Shown here piece after piece: positions 34,041 through 42,974 of a DNA stretch of 64,000 nt. Position 1 is the first letter of the stretch; the number at the start of each line of letters is the position of its first letter. The position numbers were made by a program, and so were the translations under genes. The notes beneath the pieces were generated by a model. That model did not search any database, had not been told where the DNA came from, and was given only the letters and a program-made list of their open reading frames with translations. Source of the DNA: Taibaiella soli (GTDB lineage: Bacteria; Bacteroidota; Bacteroidia; Chitinophagales; Chitinophagaceae). Where the stretch lies: contig NZ_QKTW01000014.1 of the NCBI RefSeq assembly GCF_003236175.1, positions 1 through 64,000 on the forward strand. The letters are read 5' to 3'.

Positions 34041-35243
34041 TTAAAATGCTTCCCCAAGTCCGAGATAGATTCCATTAAATGTATTGCTGAATCCGTAGTC
34101 AATACAGATATTCGTGTTCGAAAACTTATTGAATTTGAGTCGTAATCCGAAACCACCTGCCGGATGCCAATATGCAAAATCACTTGTATGATATTCGCTT
34201 ACCGAATGCAAGTTTGAAAAGAGTACCAATCCCAGTAAGCCGTTGTTCGTAATGTCCCTTCTGTATTCTGCCTCAAAATAGAGCAACTGATTGCTGCGGT
34301 ATCTGTTCTGTTTATATCCACGGCCGGAACGTCCGTAAGAATCCCATCCAATACTCGGCAGATCTAAATAAGGAGCGTCGTTGGCATCTCCGATTATTGC
34401 CCAGTAATAAGACCAGAATGCCAGTGTGTTCTGTCGCGTTTTACTAAAGGAGAAATATTTTCTTAAGTCCAGCCAGATTGACTCCCAGTTTTTATCGCTG
34501 CCCATCCAGTTCCGGTTGATACGTTCTATTATCGACGCATAGAAGCCGCCTTGCGGGTTAATAAAATTTCTTCTGCCATCATAAGTGAGATTAATAGTAA
34601 ATCCAGACGAGACGGTACGCGTGTCGATGGTATCGGAGATGTAATTTTCTTTTACCTTAATGTTGTAATGATAGTCCATATTGTAGCCACCTCCGAAATA
34701 TAGATTATGCTTCAGATTTTTCATTACGTTGACATAAGTTCGGAAATAGTGGTAATCGATCAATGCCGGATTTTCCTGCGGTGAATTCCCTCCTAATCCC
34801 CAGCTGTACTGCGGATAGTACATGTAGCGAAGATCTGCCGTGATGCTCCACTGGTTGTCTCTTAAAAATACAGTGCCACGTATCGGAACAATTACTTGCT
34901 TGCTAAATGTGAAATAGGGGGTAAAATAAATGCTCGATAAAGAAGTAGTACTCGATGGTCCAAGACGAAAAGCGAGATTGGTAGAGGTAAGTAAAGCTAC
35001 ACCGCCGCCCGGTACATTATTGGCCGCAGGCACCAGCGAAAACTGAACTTTTTTATTGCTGCGATAGTTGGTATCTGCCGGTTTTAGACCTGTGACTTGC
35101 CGGAGGACGTCAATCACGTCTTTTTTGCTTCTTGAAAGACTGTCGTTCTCTGCGATGCCCTGCGCGTGTAGTTCTCTGCTCTGTATGTCTCCAAAGCATA
35201 ACAGTATCAACATCATGGCTAGTCGTGAAGTTTTGATAGTCAA
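34041..35243 (-). CDS. BamA/Omp85-type surface-antigen barrel protein
   Basis: 400 residues with a signal peptide (MMLILLCFGDIQSRELHAQ). No POTRA domain precedes the barrel. The barrel has the bacterial surface antigen signature: LTYDGRRNFINPQGGFYASI, later KYFSFSKTRQNTLAFWSYY, then DLPSIGWDSYGRSGRGYKQN, and a closing LRLKFNKFSNTNICIDYGFS. The R-G-Y-K/R type motif (GRGYKQNRYR) agrees with Omp85 L6 loops. Predicted to sit in the outer membrane; being short it is probably a stand-alone translocator-like barrel, not BamA itself. Confidence 0.82.
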   Translation of the reverse strand: MTIKTSRLAMMLILLCFGDIQSRELHAQGIAENDSLSRSKKDVIDVLRQVTGLKPADTNYRSNKKVQFSLVPAANNVPGGGVALLTSTNLAFRLGPSSTTSLSSIYFTPYFTFSKQVIVPIRGTVFLRDNQWSITADLRYMYYPQYSWGLGGNSPQENPALIDYHYFRTYVNVMKNLKHNLYFGGGYNMDYHYNIKVKENYISDTIDTRTVSSGFTINLTYDGRRNFINPQGGFYASIIERINRNWMGSDKNWESIWLDLRKYFSFSKTRQNTLAFWSYYWAIIGDANDAPYLDLPSIGWDSYGRSGRGYKQNRYRSNQLLYFEAEYRRDITNNGLLGLVLFSNLHSVSEYHTSDFAYWHPAGGFGLRLKFNKFSNTNICIDYGFSNTFNGIYLGLGEAF

Positions 35244-35350
35244 GATAAAAGTTTGATCGGTGGTTAGCGTACGCTTCGTTCAGAAAACTGTAATAAATAC
35301 ATTTGAAATTTACTAAATTTATTAGTGTCACCGCGTAATAAAAGACAGAT

Positions 35351-36616
35351 ATGAAAACTATAATCAAAGACTGGAAAAATAGCAGCAAGCTTTATCCGGA
35401 TGGAAGACTCACTTTATTGTTGGCCGGCATCGCACTTTTGTTGAACGCTTGCAATAGCGGTTCTGCTGCGAATAAAACTGCTGCTGACCGTGACCCGGCA
35501 AAATGTATCAATCCGTCTTCTGCCGCTAAAATGATAACGCATCAAGGTGCGGGCGGCGATATGAATTTGCAGGCGAATGCTTCAGGTAAAGATTTTAATA
35601 TAGTGCTCGATACTGCAAACTGGCCCGCAAAGCCCTGGCCGGAAAATATGGTCTGGATTCCTGGCGGTGATTATATGATGGGTGGAAATGGTGGCGAAGC
35701 TCGTCCGGATGAATATCCGGTGCACGAAGTAAAGGTGAATGGCTTTTGGATGGACAAGACAGAAGTGACAATCGGTGCATTTAAGCAATTTGTAAAAGCT
35801 ACCGGATATACAACGACTGCAGAGCAGAAACCTGAATGGAATCAGTTAAAACAGCAATTGCCACCGGGTACGCCGGAGCCCGATGCAAGCGCCCTGGTGC
35901 CGGGCTCTATGGTGTTTACGCCTACTTCAGGACCGGTGCAGTTAAACGATTTTTCACAGTGGTGGCGATATGTGCCGGGTGCAAATTGGCGTCATCCGAA
36001 CGGGCCAAACAGTGATGTATTTACAACTACTGCTTACGATAATTATCCGGTGACACAAGTGAGCTGGTTTGATGCGATTGCTTATTGTAAATGGGCAGGG
36101 AAAAAACTACCAACAGAAGCAGAATGGGAATTTGCAGCACGTGGGGGCTTGAAAAATAAACGATACAGCTGGGGCGATGATGGCCCTTCAAGCCAGAATG
36201 TCAAAGCGAATCTTTGGCAGGGTGGTTTTCCTTACCATAATGATAAAGTAGATGGTTTTGATCTGGCGGCACCAGTGAAATCCTTTGTGCCAAATGGTTA
36301 TGGCTTGTACGAAATTATTGGCAATGTATGGGAATGGTGTAGCGACTGGTATCGGCCGGATACTTATGAGAAAGACAAACAAAGAGGAGTAGTTAGTGAC
36401 CCCCTCGGTCCGAAGGATAGTTATGATCCTGAAGATCCTTATGCGATCAAACGAGTGATACGTGGTGGTAGTTTTCTTTGCAACGAAAATTATTGTGCGA
36501 GTTATCGTCCTGCTGCCCGCATGAAAACCGATCCATACACAGGCGAGAACCATACTGGTTTCAGAGCCGTGATGACGCAGTCGGATTGGAAAGTCAAAAG
36601 TCAAAAACATAATTGA
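35351..36616 (+). CDS. Lipoprotein formylglycine-generating enzyme (SUMF1/FGE family)
   Basis: 421 residues. The N-terminus has a hydrophobic stretch ending in LLLNAC, a lipobox, so the protein should be lipid-anchored in the envelope. The FGE-sulfatase domain spans about 95-415: MVWIPGGDYMMGGNGGEARP, DKTEVTIGAFKQFV, YPVTQVSWFDAIAYCKWAGK, LPTEAEWEFAARGG, NVWEWCSDWY and IRGGSFLCNENYCASYRPAAR. The two active-site cysteines of true FGE are both there as C-x4-C (Cys377, Cys382), whereas many prokaryotic relatives lack them. So it may really convert Cys to formylglycine in sulfatases. No sulfatase gene is in the window. Confidence 0.88.
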   Translation: MKTIIKDWKNSSKLYPDGRLTLLLAGIALLLNACNSGSAANKTAADRDPAKCINPSSAAKMITHQGAGGDMNLQANASGKDFNIVLDTANWPAKPWPENMVWIPGGDYMMGGNGGEARPDEYPVHEVKVNGFWMDKTEVTIGAFKQFVKATGYTTTAEQKPEWNQLKQQLPPGTPEPDASALVPGSMVFTPTSGPVQLNDFSQWWRYVPGANWRHPNGPNSDVFTTTAYDNYPVTQVSWFDAIAYCKWAGKKLPTEAEWEFAARGGLKNKRYSWGDDGPSSQNVKANLWQGGFPYHNDKVDGFDLAAPVKSFVPNGYGLYEIIGNVWEWCSDWYRPDTYEKDKQRGVVSDPLGPKDSYDPEDPYAIKRVIRGGSFLCNENYCASYRPAARMKTDPYTGENHTGFRAVMTQSDWKVKSQKHN

Positions 36617-36842
36617 CAGTTGACAATGGACAATTGACAGTTACTCGTGTAGCGTGCTCGCGTTTGTCATGCTGAGCGGAGTCGAAGGAGTGGGCATAGG
36701 TACGATTTTTGTGAGTTGTCAGTTGTGCGTACTCGTATTGTGTCACATCGACGGCAGGAGATGTCCCGCGGAATGTGGATTTAAGTGCGCGTCAGTATTG
36801 TAATAACACCACTGTCAACTGTCAATTGTCAACGGAAATAAA
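36617..36842. repeat. Intergenic cluster of three dispersed repeat types
   Basis: Holds phrase repeats (TTGACAGTTGACAATGGAC at 36612-36641 and ACTGTCAACTGTCAATTGTC near 36811-36833, roughly mirror images), the GTCATGCTGAGCGGAGTCGAA motif (36663-36687), and ATCGACGGCAGGAGATGTCCCGCGGAAT (36746-36775), which recurs at 51.2 and 51.3 kb. No gene. Confidence 0.7.
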
Positions 36843-37859
36843 ATGCTTCGTTTTGATAACAACGGAATTTATTGCAGGCAAGCAGGCATCTATATAGATC
36901 CATGGCGGCCTGTAGATAAAGCGATCATCACGCATGCACATTCTGATCACGCGCGCTGGGGAAATAAATATTATCTCGCACATCATGATACAGTTCCGCT
37001 CCTGCGGTTACGATTGGGTTTTGACATCAACGTAGAAGGCATTGGGTACAATCATTCCATCGAAATAAACGGTGTCCAAATCAGTTTGCATCCTGCCGGT
37101 CATATTCCCGGTTCTGCACAAATCAGACTCGAATACAAAGGCGAGATATGGGTAGTGTCCGGTGATTATAAATTGCAACACGATGGGATTTCTGTTCCGT
37201 TTGAACCGGTACGTTGTCATCATTTCATTACAGAATCAACATTTGGTCTGCCGGTTTATAATTTTCCACCGCCGCAGCAAGTTTATGACGAGATAAATGA
37301 ATGGTGGCGCAACAATGCCGACTTGGGGCAAAATTCAGTGATCATCGGATACGCGCTTGGTAAAGCGCAGCGCATTTTACATCATCTTGATAGTGGTATT
37401 GGTGCCATCTGGGTACACGGCGCCGTAGCAAATATTAACACAGTACTCGAAGAACAGGGTATTGAATTGCAGCCATGGCAAAGGGTTTCGCCCGATCAAA
37501 ATAAAAAGGATTTTAATGGTGCCATGATTGTTGCACCACCATCAGCAATAGGCAGTTCCTGGTTGAAGCGCTTTGAGCCGTTTAGCCTGGGCATTTGCAG
37601 TGGCTGGATGCAATTAAGGGGTGCACGTCGCAGACGTAGTGCTGATAGAGGCTTTATTATGTCTGATCATTGCGACTGGACACAGCTTAATGAAGCTATT
37701 GCGGCAACAGGTGCGGAGCACGTATATGTCACACACGGTTACAAATCTGTTTATGCAAAATGGTTGCGGGAAAATAAGGGTATCAATGCAACCGAAGTAG
37801 AGACGCTATATGAAGGAGAAAGCCTGGAAGGCAATAAAGAAGAAATAGAAGAGTTATGA
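36843..37859 (+). CDS. Ligase-associated DNA exonuclease (metallo-beta-lactamase fold)
   Basis: 338 residues of the MBL/beta-CASP nuclease superfamily (mRNA 3'-end processing factor-like, SNM1-related). The metal-binding signature is ITHAHSDHARWG, and further histidines are in LHPAGHIPGSAQIRL and SDHCDW; VVSGDYKL carries the conserved aspartate. The gene overlaps the ligase gene by 4 bp (ATGA), and the cassette order exonuclease-ligase-helicase is that of the bacterial Exo/Lig/Lhr/MPE repair cluster described in Pseudomonas putida. It should act as a DNA nuclease in end processing. Confidence 0.92.
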   Translation: MLRFDNNGIYCRQAGIYIDPWRPVDKAIITHAHSDHARWGNKYYLAHHDTVPLLRLRLGFDINVEGIGYNHSIEINGVQISLHPAGHIPGSAQIRLEYKGEIWVVSGDYKLQHDGISVPFEPVRCHHFITESTFGLPVYNFPPPQQVYDEINEWWRNNADLGQNSVIIGYALGKAQRILHHLDSGIGAIWVHGAVANINTVLEEQGIELQPWQRVSPDQNKKDFNGAMIVAPPSAIGSSWLKRFEPFSLGICSGWMQLRGARRRRSADRGFIMSDHCDWTQLNEAIAATGAEHVYVTHGYKSVYAKWLRENKGINATEVETLYEGESLEGNKEEIEEL

Positions 37860-39451
37860 AAGGATTCAGCGAACTATTTACAGTCATTGAGCAGACGACT
37901 AAGATCAATGCAAAGATCGATGCGCTGGTACAATATTTTGCAGATGCTCCTGAATCTGATATCGTTTGGTGTGTCGCTTTGTTGACTGGGAAAACCCCAC
38001 GTCGCGCTATAAAAACTGCAGATCTGCGCAATTGGTGTGCGGAGCTGTCGGGCTTGCCCATGTGGCTTTTCGACGAATCATATCTTGTCGTTGGTGATCT
38101 TGCAGAAACCATCGCATTATGTCTGCCGGCACCGGTCGCTAATAAAGAATATTCACTGACCGAAACACTGCAACAATTAAATAAACTTGCGGCAGCCTCC
38201 GATGAAGAAAAAAAAAGAATAATTACGGCGCGTTGGATGGAGATGAATGCAAACAATCGGTTGGTGTTTAATAAGCTGATCACTGGCGGCTTTCGGATGG
38301 GTGTCTCCCGGCAGCTTGTTATTAAAGCATTGGCGAAACATTATAATCAGGAAGAAAATCAGGTGGCACATAAACTGATGGGCAACTGGAATCCGGAGAT
38401 CATTTCCATTGATGAATTATTATTTGAAGCAAACTCAGGCGAAAAATTATATCATCCCTATCCGTTTTTTCTGGCTTATCAAGTAGAAAGTGAACTGGCA
38501 GTGCTCGGCGATGTGCATGACTGGCAGATCGAGGAAAAATACGATGGGATTCGCGGACAAATCATTGTGCGTAATGGTGAGTTGTTTATCTGGAGCAGAG
38601 GCGAAGAACTCATTACAGATAAGTTCCCTGAATTTGAATTACTAAAAAATATTTTGCCCAACGGAACTGTGCTTGATGGTGAAATTCTTCCTTATAAGGA
38701 CGGCCGTCCTTTGCCTTTTCAGATAATGCAGACACGCATCAGCCGGAAAAATGTGACGAAAAAATCTTTGCAGGAAGCACCACTGGTGATGATCTGTTAT
38801 GATTTGTTGGAGCAAGATGGGAAAGATATTCGCGATATGCCGCTGAGTTCTCGGAGACAACAATTAGAATATCTGGTAACCCTTGCCGGTTCTCAGGCGC
38901 CGCTAATTATTTCGCCCGTTTTTCCATGTAATAATTGGGATGAAGTCATTGCTATTCGCGAAGCCGCAAGAGATAATAATTGCGAAGGCGTGATGCTAAA
39001 GAAGAAAGATAGCGTTTATGAAACTGGTCGCAGGCGTGGTAATTGGTGGAAATGGAAAGTAGATCCGCTGACCGTGGATGCGGTGTTGATCTATGCGCAG
39101 CGTGGTCATGGGCGACGGGCAGATTTGTACACTGATTATACATTCGCGGTCTGGGACAATGATGTGCTGGTGCCTTTTGCAAAAGCATATTCAGGTCTTA
39201 CTGATAAAGAAATTCTGGAGGTCGATAATTGGATTAAGAAGAATACAATTGAGAAATTTGGACCAGTTCGCAGTGTAACACCGGAACTTGTTTTTGAATT
39301 AGCGTTTGAGGGAATCAATGAATCTACGCGTCACAAATCTGGTGTGGCTGTGCGTTTTCCGCGTATTGCGCGTTGGCGCAAAGACAAAAATATTGGTGAT
39401 GCCAACACAAAGTTCGATCTTTTACAACTGATAGAAGCGGCACGCAGATGA
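37856..39451 (+). CDS. ATP-dependent DNA ligase
   Basis: 531 residues. N-terminal DNA-binding domain about 1-200, nucleotidyltransferase domain with motif I EEKYDGIRG (Lys228 as the AMP-accepting lysine), motif III FIWSRGEE, motif IV-like CEGVMLKKKDSVYE (motif IV/V region) and GNWWKWKVDPLTVDAVLIYA (motif V), then an OB domain. It seals nicks using ATP, in addition to the NAD-dependent LigA that all bacteria have. ATGA overlaps with both neighbours show tight translational coupling. Confidence 0.94.
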   Translation: MKGFSELFTVIEQTTKINAKIDALVQYFADAPESDIVWCVALLTGKTPRRAIKTADLRNWCAELSGLPMWLFDESYLVVGDLAETIALCLPAPVANKEYSLTETLQQLNKLAAASDEEKKRIITARWMEMNANNRLVFNKLITGGFRMGVSRQLVIKALAKHYNQEENQVAHKLMGNWNPEIISIDELLFEANSGEKLYHPYPFFLAYQVESELAVLGDVHDWQIEEKYDGIRGQIIVRNGELFIWSRGEELITDKFPEFELLKNILPNGTVLDGEILPYKDGRPLPFQIMQTRISRKNVTKKSLQEAPLVMICYDLLEQDGKDIRDMPLSSRRQQLEYLVTLAGSQAPLIISPVFPCNNWDEVIAIREAARDNNCEGVMLKKKDSVYETGRRRGNWWKWKVDPLTVDAVLIYAQRGHGRRADLYTDYTFAVWDNDVLVPFAKAYSGLTDKEILEVDNWIKKNTIEKFGPVRSVTPELVFELAFEGINESTRHKSGVAVRFPRIARWRKDKNIGDANTKFDLLQLIEAARR

Positions 39452-41877
39452 ATAAACTGGCGCAACAATGGTTTGAACAACAGCAGTGGAAACCATATCC
39501 TTTTCAGGAGCAGACCTGGCGTGCTATAGCTTCTGGTAAATCCGGTCTGCTCAACGCACCAACTGGTTTTGGTAAAACATTTGCCATATGGTTTGGCGTG
39601 CTGGAACATTATGCGAAGCAAGCGGAAAAGAAAAAACGCAAAGGGTTGCACTGCCTTTGGATTACGCCGCTTCGTGCTCTTTCAAAGGAGATTGAAGCGG
39701 CTACCAATCGTGTGAGTGGCGATTTGCATCTGCCTTATAGAATAGGTTTGCGCACTGGTGATACCTCAACAAAGGAGCGCGATAAACAAAAGAAAGATAG
39801 TCCGGAAGCATTGATCACCACGCCAGAAAGCGTTCAGTTAATGCTCGCGCAAAAAGGTTATGCTGATCTGTTTAAAAACCTTGAATTTGTGGTCGTAGAT
39901 GAATGGCATGAATTGCTTGGTAGTAAACGTGGCGTACAGATGGAGTTAGCTTTGTCTCGTCTCCGTACCATTAATCCGAAGCTGAAAGTCTGGGGTATAT
40001 CAGCAACTATCGGTCATTTGGAACAAGCCAAAGAAATTTTGCTTTCCGGTGTTCCTGATTCGGTAATGATCCGGGCAAAGCTGGAAAAGAAATTAGAGAT
40101 TGAAACTATTTTGCCTGACACGCTGGAACGTTTTCCCTGGGCAGGACACCTGGGTATTAAACTTGCAGATAAAATTTTCCCCATCATTGATAACAGCAAT
40201 GCAACGTTGTTGTTTACGAATACACGTTCGCAGGCCGAAATCTGGTACCAGCGCATTTTAGATCTGCGACCTGATTTAGCAGGATTGATTGCATTGCATC
40301 ACGGCTCTCTTGGTGAAGATATTCGCAAGTGGGTTGAGAATGCATTGCATGAAGGCATATTAAAAGCAGTGGTTTGTACCAGCAGTTTGGATCTCGGTGT
40401 TGATTTTCGTCCGGTGGATACAGTGATTCAAATTGGTTCTGCCAAAGGTGTAGCCCGGTTTATTCAAAGGGCGGGCAGGAGTGGTCACTATCCCGGCGCA
40501 GTGAGTAAAATCTATTTTTTACCAACGCATTCTCTGGAGATAGTAGAAGGTCCTGCGTTACGATATGCGATTAAACACAATCAGATTGAAAGCCGCATTC
40601 CGTACATCCGTTCGTTTGATGTACTGATGCAATACCTTGTTACACTCGCGGTTTCTAATGGTTTTCATGCCGATGAAATTTTCGAAGAAATAAAACAAAC
40701 ACATTGTTTTCATTCCATCACCAGGGATGAGTTTAATGAATGCTTGTTGTACATCACACAGGGTGGCAAATTGCTTACAGCGTATGATGAATTTCATAAA
40801 GTAGTGCTTGAGAATGGGGTATATAAAGTTACGAGCAAGCGGGTGGCCATGCGGCATAGATTAAGTATCGGTACCATAGTAAGCGATGCCATGATGCAGG
40901 TGGTTTTTATGCGTGGCAAAAGATTAGGTAGTATTGAAGAATGGTTTATTTCAAGGCTAAATCCCGGCGATCATTTTTGGTTTGCAGGACGAAATCTGGA
41001 ATTGGTAATGGTCAAAGATCTCAAAGCTTTTGTGCGGGCAGGGAAAAAGAAAACGGGCGTGATTCCGTCCTGGCAAGGCGGCCGGATGCCGCTCTCGTCT
41101 TATCTTTCAGAAGCAATCCGTCATGAATTGAATGAATATTATAGCGGTAGACAAAAGGATGTTGAGCTGCAGTTTCTGCAACCGCTTTTTGATTTGCAGG
41201 CAGAACGTTCTTATCTGCCGAAGGAAAATGAATTGCTGATCGAGAAGATCAAAACAAAGGAAGGTTGTCATGTTTTTATCTATCCGTTTGAGGGTCGTTT
41301 TGTGCACGAAGGAATGGCGGCGATCATAGCGCATCGTATCGCGCAGATACGGCCGTTTAGTTTTTCCATTGCAATGAATGATTATGGTTTTGAATTGCTC
41401 AGCGATCAGGATATTCCCATTGAGGCAGCACTAAATGAAGGTTTGTTTGCTCCGGAAAGACTTAGTGAAGATGTGATGAAAAGTATCAACACGACGGAGA
41501 TGGCGCGCCGCAGGTTTCGTGAGATTGCAGCCATTGCCGGACTGGTGTTTTCTGGTTACCCTGGTAAACAGGTAAAGACGAAGCATCTGCAGGCGAGTGC
41601 ACAACTGTTCTTTAACGTCTTTGAAGACTTCGAGAAAAACAATTTGCTGTTGCGACAGGCCTATGAAGAGGTTTTCGATTTTCAATTGGAGATAGCACGT
41701 ATGCAGACTGCATTTCAGCGTATCAATGATCATCGTATTGTACTGCAGTATCCGGAGAGACCAACACCTTTTTCTTTTCCAATTTTTGCGGAGCGGTTTC
41801 GTGAAAAATATAGTAATGAAAGTGTAGAAGACAGAATCAGGAAAATGGCAGCTGCGCTGGAGACCCCCAACCCCTGA
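39448..41877 (+). CDS. Ligase-associated DEXH-box helicase (Lhr-core type)
   Basis: 809 residues. Superfamily 2 motifs: Walker A in LNAPTGFGKTFAIW, Ia TPLRALSKEI, Walker B VVVDEWHELLGSKRG, III SATIG, IV LLFTNTRSQAEIW, V CTSSLDLGVDFRPVD and VI QRAGRSGH. After the helicase core come the winged-helix and Lhr-core beta-barrel parts (FWFAGRNLELVMVKDL ... PSWQGGRMPLSS). The family translocates 3'-5' along single-stranded DNA and unwinds RNA:DNA hybrids. It starts within the ligase stop (ATGA), third gene of the cassette. Confidence 0.94.
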   Translation: MNKLAQQWFEQQQWKPYPFQEQTWRAIASGKSGLLNAPTGFGKTFAIWFGVLEHYAKQAEKKKRKGLHCLWITPLRALSKEIEAATNRVSGDLHLPYRIGLRTGDTSTKERDKQKKDSPEALITTPESVQLMLAQKGYADLFKNLEFVVVDEWHELLGSKRGVQMELALSRLRTINPKLKVWGISATIGHLEQAKEILLSGVPDSVMIRAKLEKKLEIETILPDTLERFPWAGHLGIKLADKIFPIIDNSNATLLFTNTRSQAEIWYQRILDLRPDLAGLIALHHGSLGEDIRKWVENALHEGILKAVVCTSSLDLGVDFRPVDTVIQIGSAKGVARFIQRAGRSGHYPGAVSKIYFLPTHSLEIVEGPALRYAIKHNQIESRIPYIRSFDVLMQYLVTLAVSNGFHADEIFEEIKQTHCFHSITRDEFNECLLYITQGGKLLTAYDEFHKVVLENGVYKVTSKRVAMRHRLSIGTIVSDAMMQVVFMRGKRLGSIEEWFISRLNPGDHFWFAGRNLELVMVKDLKAFVRAGKKKTGVIPSWQGGRMPLSSYLSEAIRHELNEYYSGRQKDVELQFLQPLFDLQAERSYLPKENELLIEKIKTKEGCHVFIYPFEGRFVHEGMAAIIAHRIAQIRPFSFSIAMNDYGFELLSDQDIPIEAALNEGLFAPERLSEDVMKSINTTEMARRRFREIAAIAGLVFSGYPGKQVKTKHLQASAQLFFNVFEDFEKNNLLLRQAYEEVFDFQLEIARMQTAFQRINDHRIVLQYPERPTPFSFPIFAERFREKYSNESVEDRIRKMAAALETPNP

Positions 41878-42099
41878 AGAAGAGCCTTGGTGCGAGTAGC
41901 ATCCCATGGGGCCGCTTGTCATGCTGAGCGGAGGCGAAGCATTAATGCATTGAGCAATCACTCGGCTGTGCGACATGTTTGCACAGTCCTCACAATGCTT
42001 TGGGATCGAACCACAGATAGCCTGGATTTGTAATCCCGGTCTCTTAACTCTTTCATAAATTACACGAACAAATCAGACATCAGACATCCGCCATCAGCG
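41878..42099. repeat. Repeat-containing gap inside the repair cassette
   Basis: Contains the GTCATGCTGAGCGGAGGCGAA motif (41915-41940) and ATCAGACATCAGACATCCGCCATCAGCGATG phrase repeats (about 42070-42099) directly before the pdeM start. The insertion separates pdeM by 222 bp from an otherwise overlapping cassette. Confidence 0.65.
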
Positions 42100-42735
42100 A
42101 TGAATATTGTTTTACATGGTAACACCTTTCGTCTGCTTCCGGAAAAAGCTCTTTTCTGGGAAGAATATGGTCTCATGATTATAGCAGATCTGCATTTGGG
42201 TAAGGCGATGCATTTCAGGAAAGCAGGAATCCCGATGCCGGAACTAAGCGCATTGAAAGATTACGAAAACCTCAACGCTTTGATCGGTGTTTATCATCCG
42301 GAACAAATTTGTTTTCTGGGCGATCTCTTTCACAGCAATTACAATACGGAATGGCGATTATTTGAAACATTCATTGAGCAAAATCCGCATGTTCATTTTT
42401 CACTCATCAAAGGCAATCATGATATTCTAAAGGATGAGCATTATGAGGCCTTGGGAATTGAGTTGATCGATGATCAACTGGCTTTGGGAAATGTAATTCT
42501 ATCGCATATTCCTATCACGCATCCGCCAGAAGGAAATATTAATATAAGCGGTCATTTACACCCTGGCTGTGTGCTTCGGGGATTAGGTCGGCAAAGTGTA
42601 AAATTGCCTTGTTTTGTGTATTACAGAAATACTTTTCTGTTGCCTGCGTTCGGCCACTTGACCGGGTTACACGTGGTTCAGCAGATAGGAGCCGTTTATT
42701 ATGCAATTGCAGGTGACCGTATCGTTATGATGTAG
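42100..42735 (+). CDS. pdeM: Ligase-associated metallophosphoesterase PdeM
   Basis: 211 residues of the calcineurin-like phosphoesterase superfamily. The metal ligands appear in order: IIADLHLGKAMHFRKAG (D-x-H), CFLGDLFHS (GD), LIKGNHD (GNHD), ILSHIPI and ISGHLHPG (GH-x-H). The MPE of this cassette is described as a manganese-dependent DNA nuclease/phosphodiesterase. The start coincides with the end of a repeat stretch. It is the fourth gene of the Exo-Lig-Lhr-MPE set; co-transcription is likely but not certain because of the 222-bp gap. Confidence 0.92.
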   Translation: MNIVLHGNTFRLLPEKALFWEEYGLMIIADLHLGKAMHFRKAGIPMPELSALKDYENLNALIGVYHPEQICFLGDLFHSNYNTEWRLFETFIEQNPHVHFSLIKGNHDILKDEHYEALGIELIDDQLALGNVILSHIPITHPPEGNINISGHLHPGCVLRGLGRQSVKLPCFVYYRNTFLLPAFGHLTGLHVVQQIGAVYYAIAGDRIVMM

Positions 42736-42891
42736 TTTTCACACAAAGGCACTAAGATGATTTTGCTAAATACCTGCATAACTAATCGGTAATTACATTT
42801 TACACTTTTCATTTCTCATCCAGAGCCAAAGGGAGCGATAAACAAGATGTACGCACAATTGACGACTCACAACACACATCCTTACAATAGC

Positions 42892-42930
42892 AAAAACGGC
42901 CAGACGATATTAAACCATCTGGCCGTTTTT
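42892..42930. terminator. Bidirectional terminator between pdeM and the Wzi-like gene
   Basis: Stem AAAACGGCCAGA / TCTGGCCGTTTT around CGATATTAAACCA, with A and T runs on both sides. It serves the minus-strand gene ending at 42975. Confidence 0.85.
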
Positions 42931-42974
42931 ACATAAATATGAGTACTCACAACTGTCGACTCACAAATCAATCA

